Below, piece after piece: positions 41,652 through 50,457 of a stretch of 64,000 nt of DNA. The stretch's first letter is position 1. The number at the start of each line of letters is the position of its first letter. The stretch lies in assembly GCF_025567405.1 (NCBI RefSeq), contig NZ_JAOQKJ010000005.1, forward strand, positions 219,445 to 283,444. Direction: 5' to 3'. The position numbers and the translations under genes were made by a program. Source of the DNA: Suilimivivens aceti (GTDB lineage Bacteria; Bacillota; Clostridia; Lachnospirales; Lachnospiraceae). The notes beneath the pieces were generated by a model. That model ran no database searches and was not told the DNA's origin. It saw only the letters and a program-made list of their open reading frames with translations.

Positions 41652-42131
41652 CTAAGGGGTGCTATCGACATCCTGTCTTGCACCAAGAACCAGGATGCAG
41701 CTGTGCTTATGCTTTTCATAACCCTCTGATGTTTTGCAATGATTGCAGTAGTAGCATATATGATAACCATTTCCGTCAGAAGTTTTGGTAATGGCATAAA
41801 AACCTGCCTTCAGCTTTACAGTCCGCCCGCTGGGATAGTGGATTTCAGTCTGATTCCAGTGGCTGGGTACATCCAGATCCGTCTCTATGTTTGAATCATG
41901 CTCCCCTGTATAGGTAAAATCGGCCTGTATCTCAGAATAATAGGCTCTGAGATTTGACCAATCAGCAGCAACCCTCGCCTTATGGATATAAGAAAGAAGT
42001 GAAGGAGCCAGTATTCCTGTGAGAACTGCTATAATTGCGATCACGATGATCAGCTCGATCAGGCTGAAGCCCCTGTTATATAGATTTTTTTTATTTGTCT
42101 GTATAACAGACCTGTTATTTAAATATATCAT
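41652..42131 (-). CDS. Type IV pilin (PilA-like)
   Basis: A 159-residue prepilin, probably the major subunit. A 21-residue leader ends in R-G, followed by F-S-L-I-E-L-I-I-V-I-A-I-I-A-V-L, the class A type IV pilin signature with Glu at +5. The globular domain includes a C-x-x-C pair (Y-Y-C-N-H-C) that may bind metal or form disulfides. ATG 42131 has GGAG nine bases upstream. The reading frame stops soon after V-L-G-A-R-Q-D; another frame stays open for about 90 bases further, see findings. First gene of the minus-strand cluster. Confidence 0.88.
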   Translation of the reverse strand: MIYLNNRSVIQTNKKNLYNRGFSLIELIIVIAIIAVLTGILAPSLLSYIHKARVAADWSNLRAYYSEIQADFTYTGEHDSNIETDLDVPSHWNQTEIHYPSGRTVKLKAGFYAITKTSDGNGYHICYYCNHCKTSEGYEKHKHSCILVLGARQDVDSTP

Positions 42132-42280
42132 TTTTACTATCTCCAGTCATAATTAAGTAAATCGTAGATGATAGAAAATTGTGAGTCAATTAAAAAAGTA
42201 TAAAAGAATTATAAAATTATGGCTCTATTTGTCTGCCTCCCGGAATAGGATAAAAGGAGATGGATATGGGAGAATGAAAA

Positions 42281-42904
42281 ATGCTGAATATGCTCTGGGC
42301 ACTGATGATCCTAGTAGGGATCGTGTATGGTGCTTTAAATGGAACAATGAAGGAAATTACGGAGGCTATGCTGGAGAGTGCTGGTGAGGCAGTGTCGCTC
42401 TGCATAGCGACAGGCGGAGTGATGGCATTCTGGACAGGTATGATGGAGGTGGCAGAGAGCGCAGGTCTGATCAGGAGCCTGACGAAGAAAATGGATCCCT
42501 TTATCCGGTTCCTTTTTCCTGCAATTCCGAAAGAGCATGAGGCCAGGAAGTATATTTCCCTGAATATCATTGCCAATATACTGGGACTTGGCTGGGCCTG
42601 CACACCGGCGGGATTGAAAGCCATGGAAGCACTGGCAGCCATGGAAAAGCAGAGATCCGGACCGGACTATGAGGAGAACAGGGCAAGTAATGAGATGTGT
42701 ACCTTCCTGATTCTGAATATCTCATCTCTTCAGCTGATCCCGGTCAATATGATCGCTTACAGGCAGCAGTACGGAAGCCCGCAGCCTGCCGGGATCATTG
42801 CACCGGCGATCCTGGCGACGCTGATCAGTACGGCGGTGGCGGTTATTTATTGCAAAGTGAAGGATCAGAAAAGCAGCTTCCGGAGCGGTGTAAAATCATT
42901 CTGA
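42281..42904 (+). CDS. spmA: Spore maturation protein SpmA
   Basis: A 207-residue membrane protein of the nucleoside-recognition (Gate) family, the usual SpmA length. It shows G-G-V-M-A-F-W-T-G-M-M near residue 48, N-I-I-A-N-I-L-G-L-G-W-A-C-T-P-A-G near 94, and the E-M-C-T-F-L-I-L-N motif near 137. SpmA with SpmB is needed for full dehydration of the spore core. SpmB, usually the next gene, is absent here; the following gene is convergent and overlaps the end by 40 bp. GGGAG precedes the start. Confidence 0.88.
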   Translation: MLNMLWALMILVGIVYGALNGTMKEITEAMLESAGEAVSLCIATGGVMAFWTGMMEVAESAGLIRSLTKKMDPFIRFLFPAIPKEHEARKYISLNIIANILGLGWACTPAGLKAMEALAAMEKQRSGPDYEENRASNEMCTFLILNISSLQLIPVNMIAYRQQYGSPQPAGIIAPAILATLISTAVAVIYCKVKDQKSSFRSGVKSF

Positions 42905-43455
42905 AATACGAAGCCCTGCATGCCAAGACTGACAGCAGCTTTTACATTTTCCGGGCGGTCATCGATAAAGAAGCATTCTTCCGGATGCAGTGAAAAGGTC
43001 TGAAGGAGATGTCTGTAAATCGCAGGCTCCGGCTTGATCATGTGGACATCACTGGAAACAATGACTCCATCGAACCAGGATTCCTGTGCAAATCTTTGGA
43101 AATAATCATGGAAGGTATTGTCTGCATTGGAAAGCACGTAAATATGGTATCCTTTATCCTTACAGGCCTGACAGAAGGAAAGGGCACCGGGGACGGGCTT
43201 CATGCAGATGTCCCAGTGGCTCACGCAGTCAGCAAGCTCCTTGTGATAAACGGAAGGGATTCTGTGACTGACAGGCTCATAGCGCTCATCATTACGGAGG
43301 ATGCCCTGATCACCCATGATCCACTCCGGTCCCTGAAACAGCTCCTTGCGGATCAGATCCTTTGCTTCTTCTGAATGACAGAACCGGGCAAGGGGAACCT
43401 CAGGATCAAAGGTTAAAAGTACATTTCCCATATCAAAAATAATATTCTGAAGCAT
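42865..43455 (-). CDS. HAD-superfamily hydrolase (YihX-like)
   Basis: A 196-residue phosphatase of subfamily IA. Motif I is D-M-G-N-V-L, with Gly in place of the usual second Asp as in YihX/epoxide-hydrolase-like HAD proteins; motif II is L-S-N-A-D; motif III Lys is in I-K-P-E-P-A-I-Y; motif IV F-F-I-D-D-R. YihX removes phosphate from alpha-glucose-1-phosphate, so a sugar phosphate substrate is possible. It starts 2 bp after the Nudix gene, in the same transcript. The 3' end overlaps spmA. Confidence 0.85.
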   Translation of the reverse strand: MLQNIIFDMGNVLLTFDPEVPLARFCHSEEAKDLIRKELFQGPEWIMGDQGILRNDERYEPVSHRIPSVYHKELADCVSHWDICMKPVPGALSFCQACKDKGYHIYVLSNADNTFHDYFQRFAQESWFDGVIVSSDVHMIKPEPAIYRHLLQTFSLHPEECFFIDDRPENVKAAVSLGMQGFVFQNDFTPLRKLLF

Positions 43456-43457
43456 TG

Positions 43458-44282
43458 CTATACTCTCCCTTCTTTAAACTGCAGGATCATTTCTCTTGTC
43501 AGGCTTAAATAGTCATCCTCCAGGGTGATCTCATCTCTGGTATACCAGCCGGCTTGAGACAGCTCATTGGTGTCAAGGCGGATCGTGTCATCCCCGTCCA
43601 GCTCGCAGAAATAACCAAAGAGAAGACTGTCTGTGAAGCCCCAGGGCTGGCTCTTATAGTAACGTATATTTTTGACCTTAAGTCCCACCTCTTCCATGAC
43701 TTCTCTTTGGACAGTCTGCTCAGCGGACTCGCCGATCTCAATAAAGCCGGCGATCAGGGCATAGCTTCTATAGGAACGGCCTGCATATTTACTCATCAGG
43801 AGCTTATCGCCGTTCAGGATCCCTACGATCACGGCAGGAGAGATCCTTGGATAGACCATGTTCTGGCAGGCGGGACATTTCAGCATACGCTCGAGATGGT
43901 CAGGCATCATTTTGTGACCACACTGGCCGCAGAACTGGTTTACACGGTACCAGTCGAAAAGGTGATGCGCCGTGATGCCGGCGAAGGCATTGTGGCGGGA
44001 AATGGCAGTACGGAAGATGCGCACATCCTCATATCCGTAACCGGGCAGGGTGATCGTTTCCTCGGTATAGGCCAGGAAATACCGGTATTCATCAATCGAA
44101 AACAGATAAAGGAAGGAGCAGGAAAAGGCAGACAGCTCCTGCTTTACCGGATAGCGCAGATGATCCCTTTCGTAGCGGACAAGCACTCTGTTTTTGTCAA
44201 AAACAAGGATAAAGTCATAGTCGGACGGAACGAGCTCTTTATATTCATTGTGATAGATCTTTGGATAAATGTCCTGTATCAT
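43458..44282 (-). CDS. nudC: NudC-like Nudix hydrolase (NAD+ diphosphatase / RNA deNADding)
   Basis: A 274-residue protein. A zinc ribbon C-G-Q-C ... C-P-A-C (about 112-134) precedes the Nudix box G-x5-E-x7-R-E-V-x-E-E-V-G (near 175-197), the arrangement of NudC. NudC enzymes split NAD(H) to NMN and AMP and remove NAD caps from RNA. The characteristic S-Q-P-W motif after the Nudix box (K-S-Q-P-W-G-F) confirms the NADH-specific group. Divergent from prmA, with about 100 bp between. Confidence 0.9.
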   Translation of the reverse strand: MIQDIYPKIYHNEYKELVPSDYDFILVFDKNRVLVRYERDHLRYPVKQELSAFSCSFLYLFSIDEYRYFLAYTEETITLPGYGYEDVRIFRTAISRHNAFAGITAHHLFDWYRVNQFCGQCGHKMMPDHLERMLKCPACQNMVYPRISPAVIVGILNGDKLLMSKYAGRSYRSYALIAGFIEIGESAEQTVQREVMEEVGLKVKNIRYYKSQPWGFTDSLLFGYFCELDGDDTIRLDTNELSQAGWYTRDEITLEDDYLSLTREMILQFKEGRV

Positions 44283-44379
44283 AAATGGATAACCTCCTTT
44301 TTCATATGGAAACCGGGCTCTTTTTATGATAATATGGAACTATTCTATGGTCAATGGAAACTGGAAAGGAAGCAAAACC

Positions 44380-45366
44380 ATGAAGTGGATGAAATTCAGA
44401 ATAAAAACCATTACAGAAGCAGAAGATGTTATTGTCAGCACGTTATATGATATAGGACTTGAGGGTGCCCAGATCGAGGACAAGGTTCCTCTTACCACGG
44501 CAGAAAAGGAGCAGATGTTTGTAGATATCCTGCCTGACGGACCGGCAGATGACGGGATCGCATACCTCAGCTTTTTCGTAGAGGAAAAGGAGAACGGTCT
44601 CCTGGAGGTGGCAGGAGAGGATAAGACGAGTGAGCAGCTCCTTGCAGAGATCAGGGAAGAGCTGTCAGGGCTGCAGGAGTTTATGGATATCGGAGAAGGA
44701 ACCGTCAGCGTGGACGAAACTGAGGATATCGACTGGATTAACAACTGGAAGCAGTATTTCCACCAGTTTACCATAGATGATATTCTGGTCATTCCTTCCT
44801 GGGAAGAGGCAGAGCCAGAGAATGAGGGCAGGCTGGTGCTCCACATTGACCCAGGCACCGCCTTTGGTACGGGAATGCATGATACCACACAGCTCTGTAT
44901 CCGAGCACTACGGAAATATATTACGAAGGATACTGTGCTCCTGGATGTAGGAACCGGCAGCGGTATCCTGGCTATCCTTTCTCTTATGTTCGGGGCAAAA
45001 AAAGCGATCGGAACCGATCTGGATATCTGTGCGGTAGACGCAGTCAGAGAAAATAAAGAGGCCAATGGAATTCCGGAGGACAGCTTTGAACTTCTTATCG
45101 GCAATATCATTACTGATAAGGAAGTGCAGGATCAGGTAGGCTATGAGTGTTATGATATCGTGGTAGCGAATATTCTGGCAGAGGTGCTGGTACCTCTGAC
45201 ACCCGTGATCGTGCATCAGTTGAAAAAGGGAGGTATTTACATCACCTCCGGTATTATTGATGACAAGGAAGAAACGGTTGCAGCGGCTGTCCGGGCAGCA
45301 GGCCTTACGGTGCTGGATATACAGCATCAGGGTGAATGGGTATCTGTTGTTGCCAGAAAGGAATAA
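44380..45366 (+). CDS. prmA: Ribosomal protein L11 methyltransferase
   Basis: A 328-residue SAM-dependent enzyme that methylates ribosomal protein L11. N-terminal L11-recognition domain, then D-P-G-T-A-F-G-T-G-M-H near 170 and motif I L-L-D-V-G-T-G-S-G-I-L near 193, and the N-I-L-A motif (V-V-A-N-I-L-A-E-V) near 266. ATG 44380 has GGAAAGGAAG upstream; an earlier in-frame ATG (44326) is not needed. It is followed after 11 bp by rsmE, the usual Firmicute pair. Confidence 0.93.
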   Translation: MKWMKFRIKTITEAEDVIVSTLYDIGLEGAQIEDKVPLTTAEKEQMFVDILPDGPADDGIAYLSFFVEEKENGLLEVAGEDKTSEQLLAEIREELSGLQEFMDIGEGTVSVDETEDIDWINNWKQYFHQFTIDDILVIPSWEEAEPENEGRLVLHIDPGTAFGTGMHDTTQLCIRALRKYITKDTVLLDVGTGSGILAILSLMFGAKKAIGTDLDICAVDAVRENKEANGIPEDSFELLIGNIITDKEVQDQVGYECYDIVVANILAEVLVPLTPVIVHQLKKGGIYITSGIIDDKEETVAAAVRAAGLTVLDIQHQGEWVSVVARKE

Positions 45367-45377
45367 GGAGGCAGCAG

Positions 45378-46118
45378 GTGTATCAGTTCTTCATTGAAAC
45401 GTCCCAGATCGCAGAAGATCAGATCCGGATACTGGGAAAAGATGTCAATCATATGAAAAATGTCCTCCGCATGAAGCCGGGAGAAGAGATCAGGGTAACA
45501 GACAGTGAAACGTCCAGAAGCTACCGCTGTGAGGTGGCAGAGCTGTATGAGGAAACGGTAGTCTGTCATATTCTCGCAGAGGAAGAGGAGGGAAGTGAGC
45601 TGCCGGTCCGGATCTACTTGTTCCAGGGTCTGCCAAAGGCAGACAAGATGGAGCTGATCATCCAGAAGGCGGTAGAGCTTGGAGTGTATCAGATCATTCC
45701 CACAGCCTGCAGACGGTGTGTGGTGAAGCTGGATCCGAAGAAGGAAAAGACGAAGCTTGCCAGATGGCAGCAGATCGCCGAGGCAGCAGCCAAGCAGAGT
45801 AAACGGAGCCTGATCCCGGAAATCATGCCAGTGATATCCCTGAGGGAGGCCTTTGCAAGGAGCCAGAAGATGCAGGTGCGCCTGATCCCCTATGAAAGGG
45901 CAGAGGGTATGGAAAAGACAAGAGAGATCCTGAAGGGCATACGGCCCGGAGATGAGGTGGCAGTATTTATCGGCCCGGAGGGCGGATTCGAGGAAACAGA
46001 GATCGAAGAGGCCATGAAGGCACAGATTAAGCCGGTCACGCTTGGAAAAAGGATCCTGCGCACAGAGACAGCCGGGATGACAGTGCTTGCTTTTCTGCTG
46101 TATCAGCTTGAGCAGTAA
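45378..46118 (+). CDS. rsmE: 16S rRNA (uracil1498-N3) methyltransferase
   Basis: A 246-residue SPOUT-family enzyme. It opens with Y-Q-F-F-I; the trefoil-knot SAM site shows F-I-G-P-E-G-G-F near 197 and L-G-K-R-I-L-R-T-E-T-A near 225. It methylates U1498 in the decoding region of 16S rRNA. The GTG start (45378) directly follows AAGGAGGCAGCAG; an upstream open extension overlaps prmA and is not used. Confidence 0.93.
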   Translation: MYQFFIETSQIAEDQIRILGKDVNHMKNVLRMKPGEEIRVTDSETSRSYRCEVAELYEETVVCHILAEEEEGSELPVRIYLFQGLPKADKMELIIQKAVELGVYQIIPTACRRCVVKLDPKKEKTKLARWQQIAEAAAKQSKRSLIPEIMPVISLREAFARSQKMQVRLIPYERAEGMEKTREILKGIRPGDEVAVFIGPEGGFEETEIEEAMKAQIKPVTLGKRILRTETAGMTVLAFLLYQLEQ

Positions 46119-46197
46119 TTATATGGCGGAGCCGCACGACTTCCCCGTGTAACACATAAAATATAGTAGTATTACAATAAGAAAGACTGGTGATACC

Positions 46198-47352
46198 ATG
46201 GAGGTTTATCTGGACAATTCAGCCACCACGAGATGCTTTGATGAGGTGGCACAGCTAATGACAAAAGTGATGTGCGAGGATTATGGAAATCCATCCAGTC
46301 TGCATAGAAAAGGTGTGCAGGCGGAGCAGTACATCCGTTATGCAAAGGAAACCATAGCCAAAAACCTGAAGGTGAATGAAAAGGAGATCTTCTTTACTTC
46401 AGGAGGGACAGAATCGGATAATCTGGCGATCCGGGGCTGTGCATACGCCAACAGCCGCCGGGGAAAGCACCTGATCACGACACAGATCGAGCATCCGGCG
46501 ATTCTGCAGACCATGAGGCAGCTTGAGGAAGAGGGCTACCGGGTAACTTATCTTCCTGTAGATGAAAAGGGCTGTATCCGCCTGGAGGATCTGGAACGTG
46601 CCATTACAGGGGAAACTATTCTGGTGTCCATTATGCACACCAATAATGAGGTCGGTTCCCTGCAGCCCATAGAAGAGGCCGGAGCCATGATCAAAAGAAT
46701 GGACAGCCGGATCCTGTTCCATGTGGATGCGGTACAGGGATACGGTAAGTTCCGGATCCATCCGAAGAAAATGAATATTGATCTGTTGTCGGTCAGTGGA
46801 CACAAGATCCATGGACCCAAGGGCATCGGATTTCTGTATATTAATGATAAGGTAAAGATCAAACCGATCCTGTTTGGCGGCGGACAGCAGAATGGTATGC
46901 GTTCCGGCACCGAAAATGTGCCTGGTATTGCGGGCATGGCAAAGGCCATTGAGATCATTTACAGCGGGCTGGATAAGGATGTGGAAAGGCTTTACTGTAT
47001 GAAGGAAGCCTTTGTCAGGGGCATACAGGAATTGCCGGATGTGACTGTAAACGGACATCCGGGAAGAGATGGGGCACCCCATATAGTCAGCGTATCCTTT
47101 GCCGGTGTCAGGAGCGAGGTGATCCTGCATGCACTGGAGGATAAGGGCATCTATGTGTCGGCCGGAAGCGCCTGCTCTGCGCATAAGCCACAGCCCTCTG
47201 CAACGCTGCAGGCCATGGGGATCCACGGAGACCAGCTTGGTTCAACGATCCGTTTCAGCTTTTCTGTGGAAAACACGATGGAGGAAGTGGACTATACTTT
47301 GCAGACTTTGTATGATATAATTCCTGTGCTCAGGAAGTTCACACGAAAATAA
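46198..47352 (+). CDS. Cysteine desulfurase (NifS family)
   Basis: A 384-residue PLP enzyme. It starts V-Y-L-D-N-S-A-T-T; the PLP lysine is in S-G-H-K-I-H-G-P-K-G near 204, and the persulfide cysteine in S-A-G-S-A-C-S near 325. It takes sulfur from cysteine. The gene is directly before thiI, like NifZ in Bacillus, so it probably supplies persulfide for 4-thiouridine in tRNA and perhaps for thiamine. No iron-sulfur scaffold gene is nearby, against an Isc/Suf role. Confidence 0.92.
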   Translation: MEVYLDNSATTRCFDEVAQLMTKVMCEDYGNPSSLHRKGVQAEQYIRYAKETIAKNLKVNEKEIFFTSGGTESDNLAIRGCAYANSRRGKHLITTQIEHPAILQTMRQLEEEGYRVTYLPVDEKGCIRLEDLERAITGETILVSIMHTNNEVGSLQPIEEAGAMIKRMDSRILFHVDAVQGYGKFRIHPKKMNIDLLSVSGHKIHGPKGIGFLYINDKVKIKPILFGGGQQNGMRSGTENVPGIAGMAKAIEIIYSGLDKDVERLYCMKEAFVRGIQELPDVTVNGHPGRDGAPHIVSVSFAGVRSEVILHALEDKGIYVSAGSACSAHKPQPSATLQAMGIHGDQLGSTIRFSFSVENTMEEVDYTLQTLYDIIPVLRKFTRK

Positions 47353-47399
47353 AAGGAAGACCGGCCTGGGGATCCGGGCCGGAGCATAAGAGGAAGCAT

Positions 47400-48584
47400 A
47401 TGTTTACAGCATTTTTAATTAAATACGCTGAGATCGGCGTAAAAGGAAAAAACCGCTATCTGTTTGAAGAAGCCCTGGTAAAGCAGATCAGATATGCACT
47501 GAAGAGATGCGAGGGAGAGTTTTCTGTAACCCGTACACCGGGAAGAATCTATGTGGAAGCGGCCTCTGATTTTGATTATGATGAAACCATAGATAATCTG
47601 AAGACAGTATTTGGTATTTCCGGCATCTGTCCCATGGTCCATGTGGAGGATGAGGGCTTTGAGAAGCTGGGAGAAGCGGTAGTAAAGTATATGGATGACG
47701 TATATCCGGACAAGCACTTCTCTTTTAAGGTACAGGCAAGAAGAGCCAGAAAGAATTATCCATTGAATTCCATGGAACTGAATGTGGAGCTCGGCGCTGT
47801 GATCCTGGATGCATTTCCGGAGCTGACCGTGGATGTGCATAAGCCAGATGTGATGCTGAATGTGGAGATCCGTGAAAAGATCTATCTGTATTCAGAGGTG
47901 ATCCCGGGACCCGGCGGTATGCCAGTTGGAAGCAATGGTAAGGCCATGCTGCTCTTATCTGGTGGTATTGATTCCCCAGTAGCCGGTTACATGATTGCAA
48001 AGAGAGGTGTGAAGATTGATGCAGTTTATTTCCATGCACCGCCGTATACCAGCGACAGGGCAAAGCAGAAGGTGGTGGATCTGGCAAGACAGGTATCCCG
48101 TTATGCAGGTCCGATTTACCTTCATGTCATCAATTTTACAGATATCCAGCTTTATATTTATGAAAAGTGTCCTCATGATGAACTGACGATCATCATGAGA
48201 AGATATATGATGAAGATCGCAGAGCAGATCGCCAGGGAAACAGAGTGTCTGGCATTGATCACCGGTGAAAGCATCGGACAGGTGGCTTCCCAGACAGTGC
48301 AGTCCCTTGGCGTGACCAATGAGGTCTGTACACTTCCGGTATTCCGCCCGCTGATCGGCTTCGACAAAATGGAGATCGTAGATGTATCCGAGAAGATCGG
48401 TACCTATGAAACGTCCATCCTGCCCTATGAGGACTGCTGTACGATCTTTGTGGCAAAGCATCCGGTGACCAAGCCGAATCTGAATATTATCAAACGTCAT
48501 GAGCAGAATCTGGAAGAGAAGATTGATGAACTTATGAAGACAGCACTGGAAACGGATGAAGTGATCATTGTAAAAGAAGAGTGA
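47400..48584 (+). CDS. thiI: tRNA 4-thiouridine synthetase ThiI
   Basis: A 394-residue enzyme: N-terminal ferredoxin-like part, THUMP domain (about 60-165), then the PP-loop L-L-S-G-G-I-D-S-P-V-A-G near 183. It uses ATP to thiolate U8 of tRNA. The C-terminal rhodanese domain of enteric ThiI is missing, as in Bacillus, where the neighbouring desulfurase hands over sulfur directly. This matches the adjacent NifS-family gene. The 47-bp gap between them contains a CCGGCC/GGCCGG hairpin. Confidence 0.94.
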   Translation: MFTAFLIKYAEIGVKGKNRYLFEEALVKQIRYALKRCEGEFSVTRTPGRIYVEAASDFDYDETIDNLKTVFGISGICPMVHVEDEGFEKLGEAVVKYMDDVYPDKHFSFKVQARRARKNYPLNSMELNVELGAVILDAFPELTVDVHKPDVMLNVEIREKIYLYSEVIPGPGGMPVGSNGKAMLLLSGGIDSPVAGYMIAKRGVKIDAVYFHAPPYTSDRAKQKVVDLARQVSRYAGPIYLHVINFTDIQLYIYEKCPHDELTIIMRRYMMKIAEQIARETECLALITGESIGQVASQTVQSLGVTNEVCTLPVFRPLIGFDKMEIVDVSEKIGTYETSILPYEDCCTIFVAKHPVTKPNLNIIKRHEQNLEEKIDELMKTALETDEVIIVKEE

Positions 48585-48590
48585 AACAAA

Positions 48591-48619
48591 AAACGACACA
48601 TTCGATGAATGTGTCGTTT
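48591..48619. terminator. Two-way terminator between thiI and the HPr-like gene
   Basis: AAACGACACATTC (48591-48603) and GAATGTGTCGTTT (48607-48619) are exact complements with a three-base loop, with A/T tracts on both sides. It serves the two convergent transcripts. Confidence 0.88.
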
Positions 48620-48674
48620 AAAAATCTTCTGGTCTGAGTGGAAGAATGCATGCATCCTTCCGTGGCTCATTAAA

Positions 48675-48905
48675 CTATACCATGTAAGGCTTTAATACTG
48701 CAAGAACCTCTTCAGCATTGTCTTCTGCATGGATATTTAAGTCGATCGGCTTGGATAAGTCTAAGGAGAAGATACCCATAATAGACTTAGCGTCGATTAC
48801 GTATCTGCCAGAAACTAAATCGAAGTCATAATCAAACTTTGTAATATCGTTTACAAAAGATTTTACCTTGTCGATAGAATTTAATGAAATCTGAATTGTT
48901 TTCAT
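48675..48905 (-). CDS. HPr-like protein without the active-site histidine
   Basis: A 76-residue protein with HPr length and fold pattern. The Ser46 region is kept (A-K-S-I-M-G-I-F-S-L-D-L, Ser41 here) but the His15 position and its surroundings (normally G-x-H-A-R-P) are replaced by I-D-K-V-K-S-F-V. It therefore cannot carry phosphate in the PTS in the usual way; like Crh it could be a serine-phosphorylated cofactor of CcpA, or a structural relative with another role. A good ribosome site (AAGGAGG) precedes the start. Monocistronic. Confidence 0.78.
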   Translation of the reverse strand: MKTIQISLNSIDKVKSFVNDITKFDYDFDLVSGRYVIDAKSIMGIFSLDLSKPIDLNIHAEDNAEEVLAVLKPYMV

Positions 48906-49007
48906 TGTAATTACCTCCTTAATTTTTTCATACCTTCATGCTATTATAGTAAGGGTTGAAAAGGAAAAAGTCAATGATAAAACAACACAAAAAAAGTGGA
49001 GAATAAC

Positions 49008-50381
49008 ATGAAAAGTGTAGCATTACACAATCTTGGCTGTAAAGTAAACGGCTACGAAATGGATTATATGCAACAAATGTTACAAGAAAAAGGATATAAA
49101 ATTGTACCTTTTGATGAGAAAGCAGACATTTATATTATCAATACATGTACGGTAACAAATATTGCAGACAGAAAGAGCAGACAGATGCTGCACCGTGCCA
49201 AAAAGAAGAACCCGGATGCTGTAGTGGTGGCGGTTGGCTGTTATGTACAGACCGGTGGGGAACAGGCTCTTCTGGATGAGGGCATTGACCTGGCAGTTGG
49301 TAATAATAAGAAAAAAGACCTGATCCCGATTCTGGAGGAGTTCCTTGCAGCAAGAGAAGAGGGCACTGCAGATATGGATAAAACGCTGGAAGGCCGGACT
49401 GTGATCGATATCAGCCATACCTGTGAGTATGAATCCATGCAGTTAAAGCGGACGGCAGAGCATAAGCGTGCCTATATCAAGATTCAGGATGGCTGCAACC
49501 AGTTCTGTTCCTATTGTATTATTCCCTATGCAAGGGGAAGAGTCAGAAGCCGACAGATGGAAGAGATCCTTGAGGAGGTCAGGACACTTGCAGGAAACGG
49601 CTATAAGGAAGTGGTGCTGACCGGGATCCATATCAGCTCCTATGGTCTTGATCTGGATGGCAGGACCAATGTGGGAAAGGGAGAGGATTTTCCCTGCGAC
49701 AGACTGCTTGCCCTGATCAGTGAGATCCAGAAGACAGAAGGGATCGAGCGGATCCGCCTTGGCTCGCTGGAGCCCAGGATCATTACCGGGAAGCTTGCAG
49801 AGGGGCTTGCAAAGATGGACAAATTCTGTCCCCATTTTCATCTTTCCCTGCAGAGCGGCTGTGATAGTGTGTTGGAGCGCATGAATAGGAAATATACGGC
49901 AGGGGAATACTATGAGCGTGTAGAGATCCTGCGCAGTTTTTTTGAAGATCCGGCCATCACCACAGATGTGATCGTTGGCTTCCCGGGGGAAACAGAGGAG
50001 GAGTTTGCAGAAACAGAACGTTTTCTTGAGAAGGTCGGATTCTATGAAATGCATGTGTTTAAATATTCCATGCGTCAGGGAACCGTGGCAGCAGCAAGGA
50101 AGGATCAGGTGCCGGAGGATGTCAAGGCTGCAAGAAGTGACAGATTGCTTGTCCTTGAGCAGAAGCAGTCCGCAGCATACCGGGAGAGACATTTACATAA
50201 GGAAACCAGTATTCTTTTTGAAGAAGAGAAGGAAATTGACGGAAAGCGATATCAGGTAGGACACAGCAAGGAGTATATCCGTGCTGCGTTTGAGACAGAG
50301 GAGGAGGTCAGCGGACAGATCCTGAAGGGACAGTTTACGCAGATGCTGAAACCAGATATTCTGCTTTTCATGAAGATGTGA
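49008..50381 (+). CDS. mtaB: tRNA t6A37 methylthiotransferase MtaB
   Basis: A 457-residue radical SAM methylthiotransferase. The N-terminal cluster cysteines are in N-L-G-C-K-V-N, N-T-C-T-V-T-N and G-C-Y; the radical SAM motif is C-N-Q-F-C-S-Y-C near 160; a TRAM-like C-terminal domain follows. It converts t6A37 to ms2t6A37 in tRNAs. The group (MtaB/YqeV rather than MiaB or RimO) fits the K-x-K-K-N-P-D opening region and length. ATG 49008 has GGAGAATAAC upstream; GTG 48996 is a less likely start. Confidence 0.92.
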   Translation: MKSVALHNLGCKVNGYEMDYMQQMLQEKGYKIVPFDEKADIYIINTCTVTNIADRKSRQMLHRAKKKNPDAVVVAVGCYVQTGGEQALLDEGIDLAVGNNKKKDLIPILEEFLAAREEGTADMDKTLEGRTVIDISHTCEYESMQLKRTAEHKRAYIKIQDGCNQFCSYCIIPYARGRVRSRQMEEILEEVRTLAGNGYKEVVLTGIHISSYGLDLDGRTNVGKGEDFPCDRLLALISEIQKTEGIERIRLGSLEPRIITGKLAEGLAKMDKFCPHFHLSLQSGCDSVLERMNRKYTAGEYYERVEILRSFFEDPAITTDVIVGFPGETEEEFAETERFLEKVGFYEMHVFKYSMRQGTVAAARKDQVPEDVKAARSDRLLVLEQKQSAAYRERHLHKETSILFEEEKEIDGKRYQVGHSKEYIRAAFETEEEVSGQILKGQFTQMLKPDILLFMKM

Positions 50382-50393
50382 AAACAAGCACCA

Positions 50394-50422
50394 TTGAATT
50401 TTAGGGGAAAATAGAGTAATAT
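50394..50422 (+). promoter_or_regulatory. Promoter of the ireB operon
   Basis: TTGAAT (50394-50399), 17-bp spacer, TAATAT (50417-50422), 35 bp before the ireB start, whose ribosome site is AAGGGGTG. Confidence 0.68.
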
Positions 50423-50457
50423 AGTAAAATACAGGGTTTACTATAAGGGGTGAAACT

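Noticed and set aside
43554..44450. 298-residue open frame on the plus strand
   Set aside because: Antisense to the NudC-like gene, whose zinc ribbon and Nudix box are intact; no family pattern in the plus-strand translation.
46399..47226. 275-residue minus-strand frame
   Set aside because: Shadow of the cysteine desulfurase gene; no start signal or motif.
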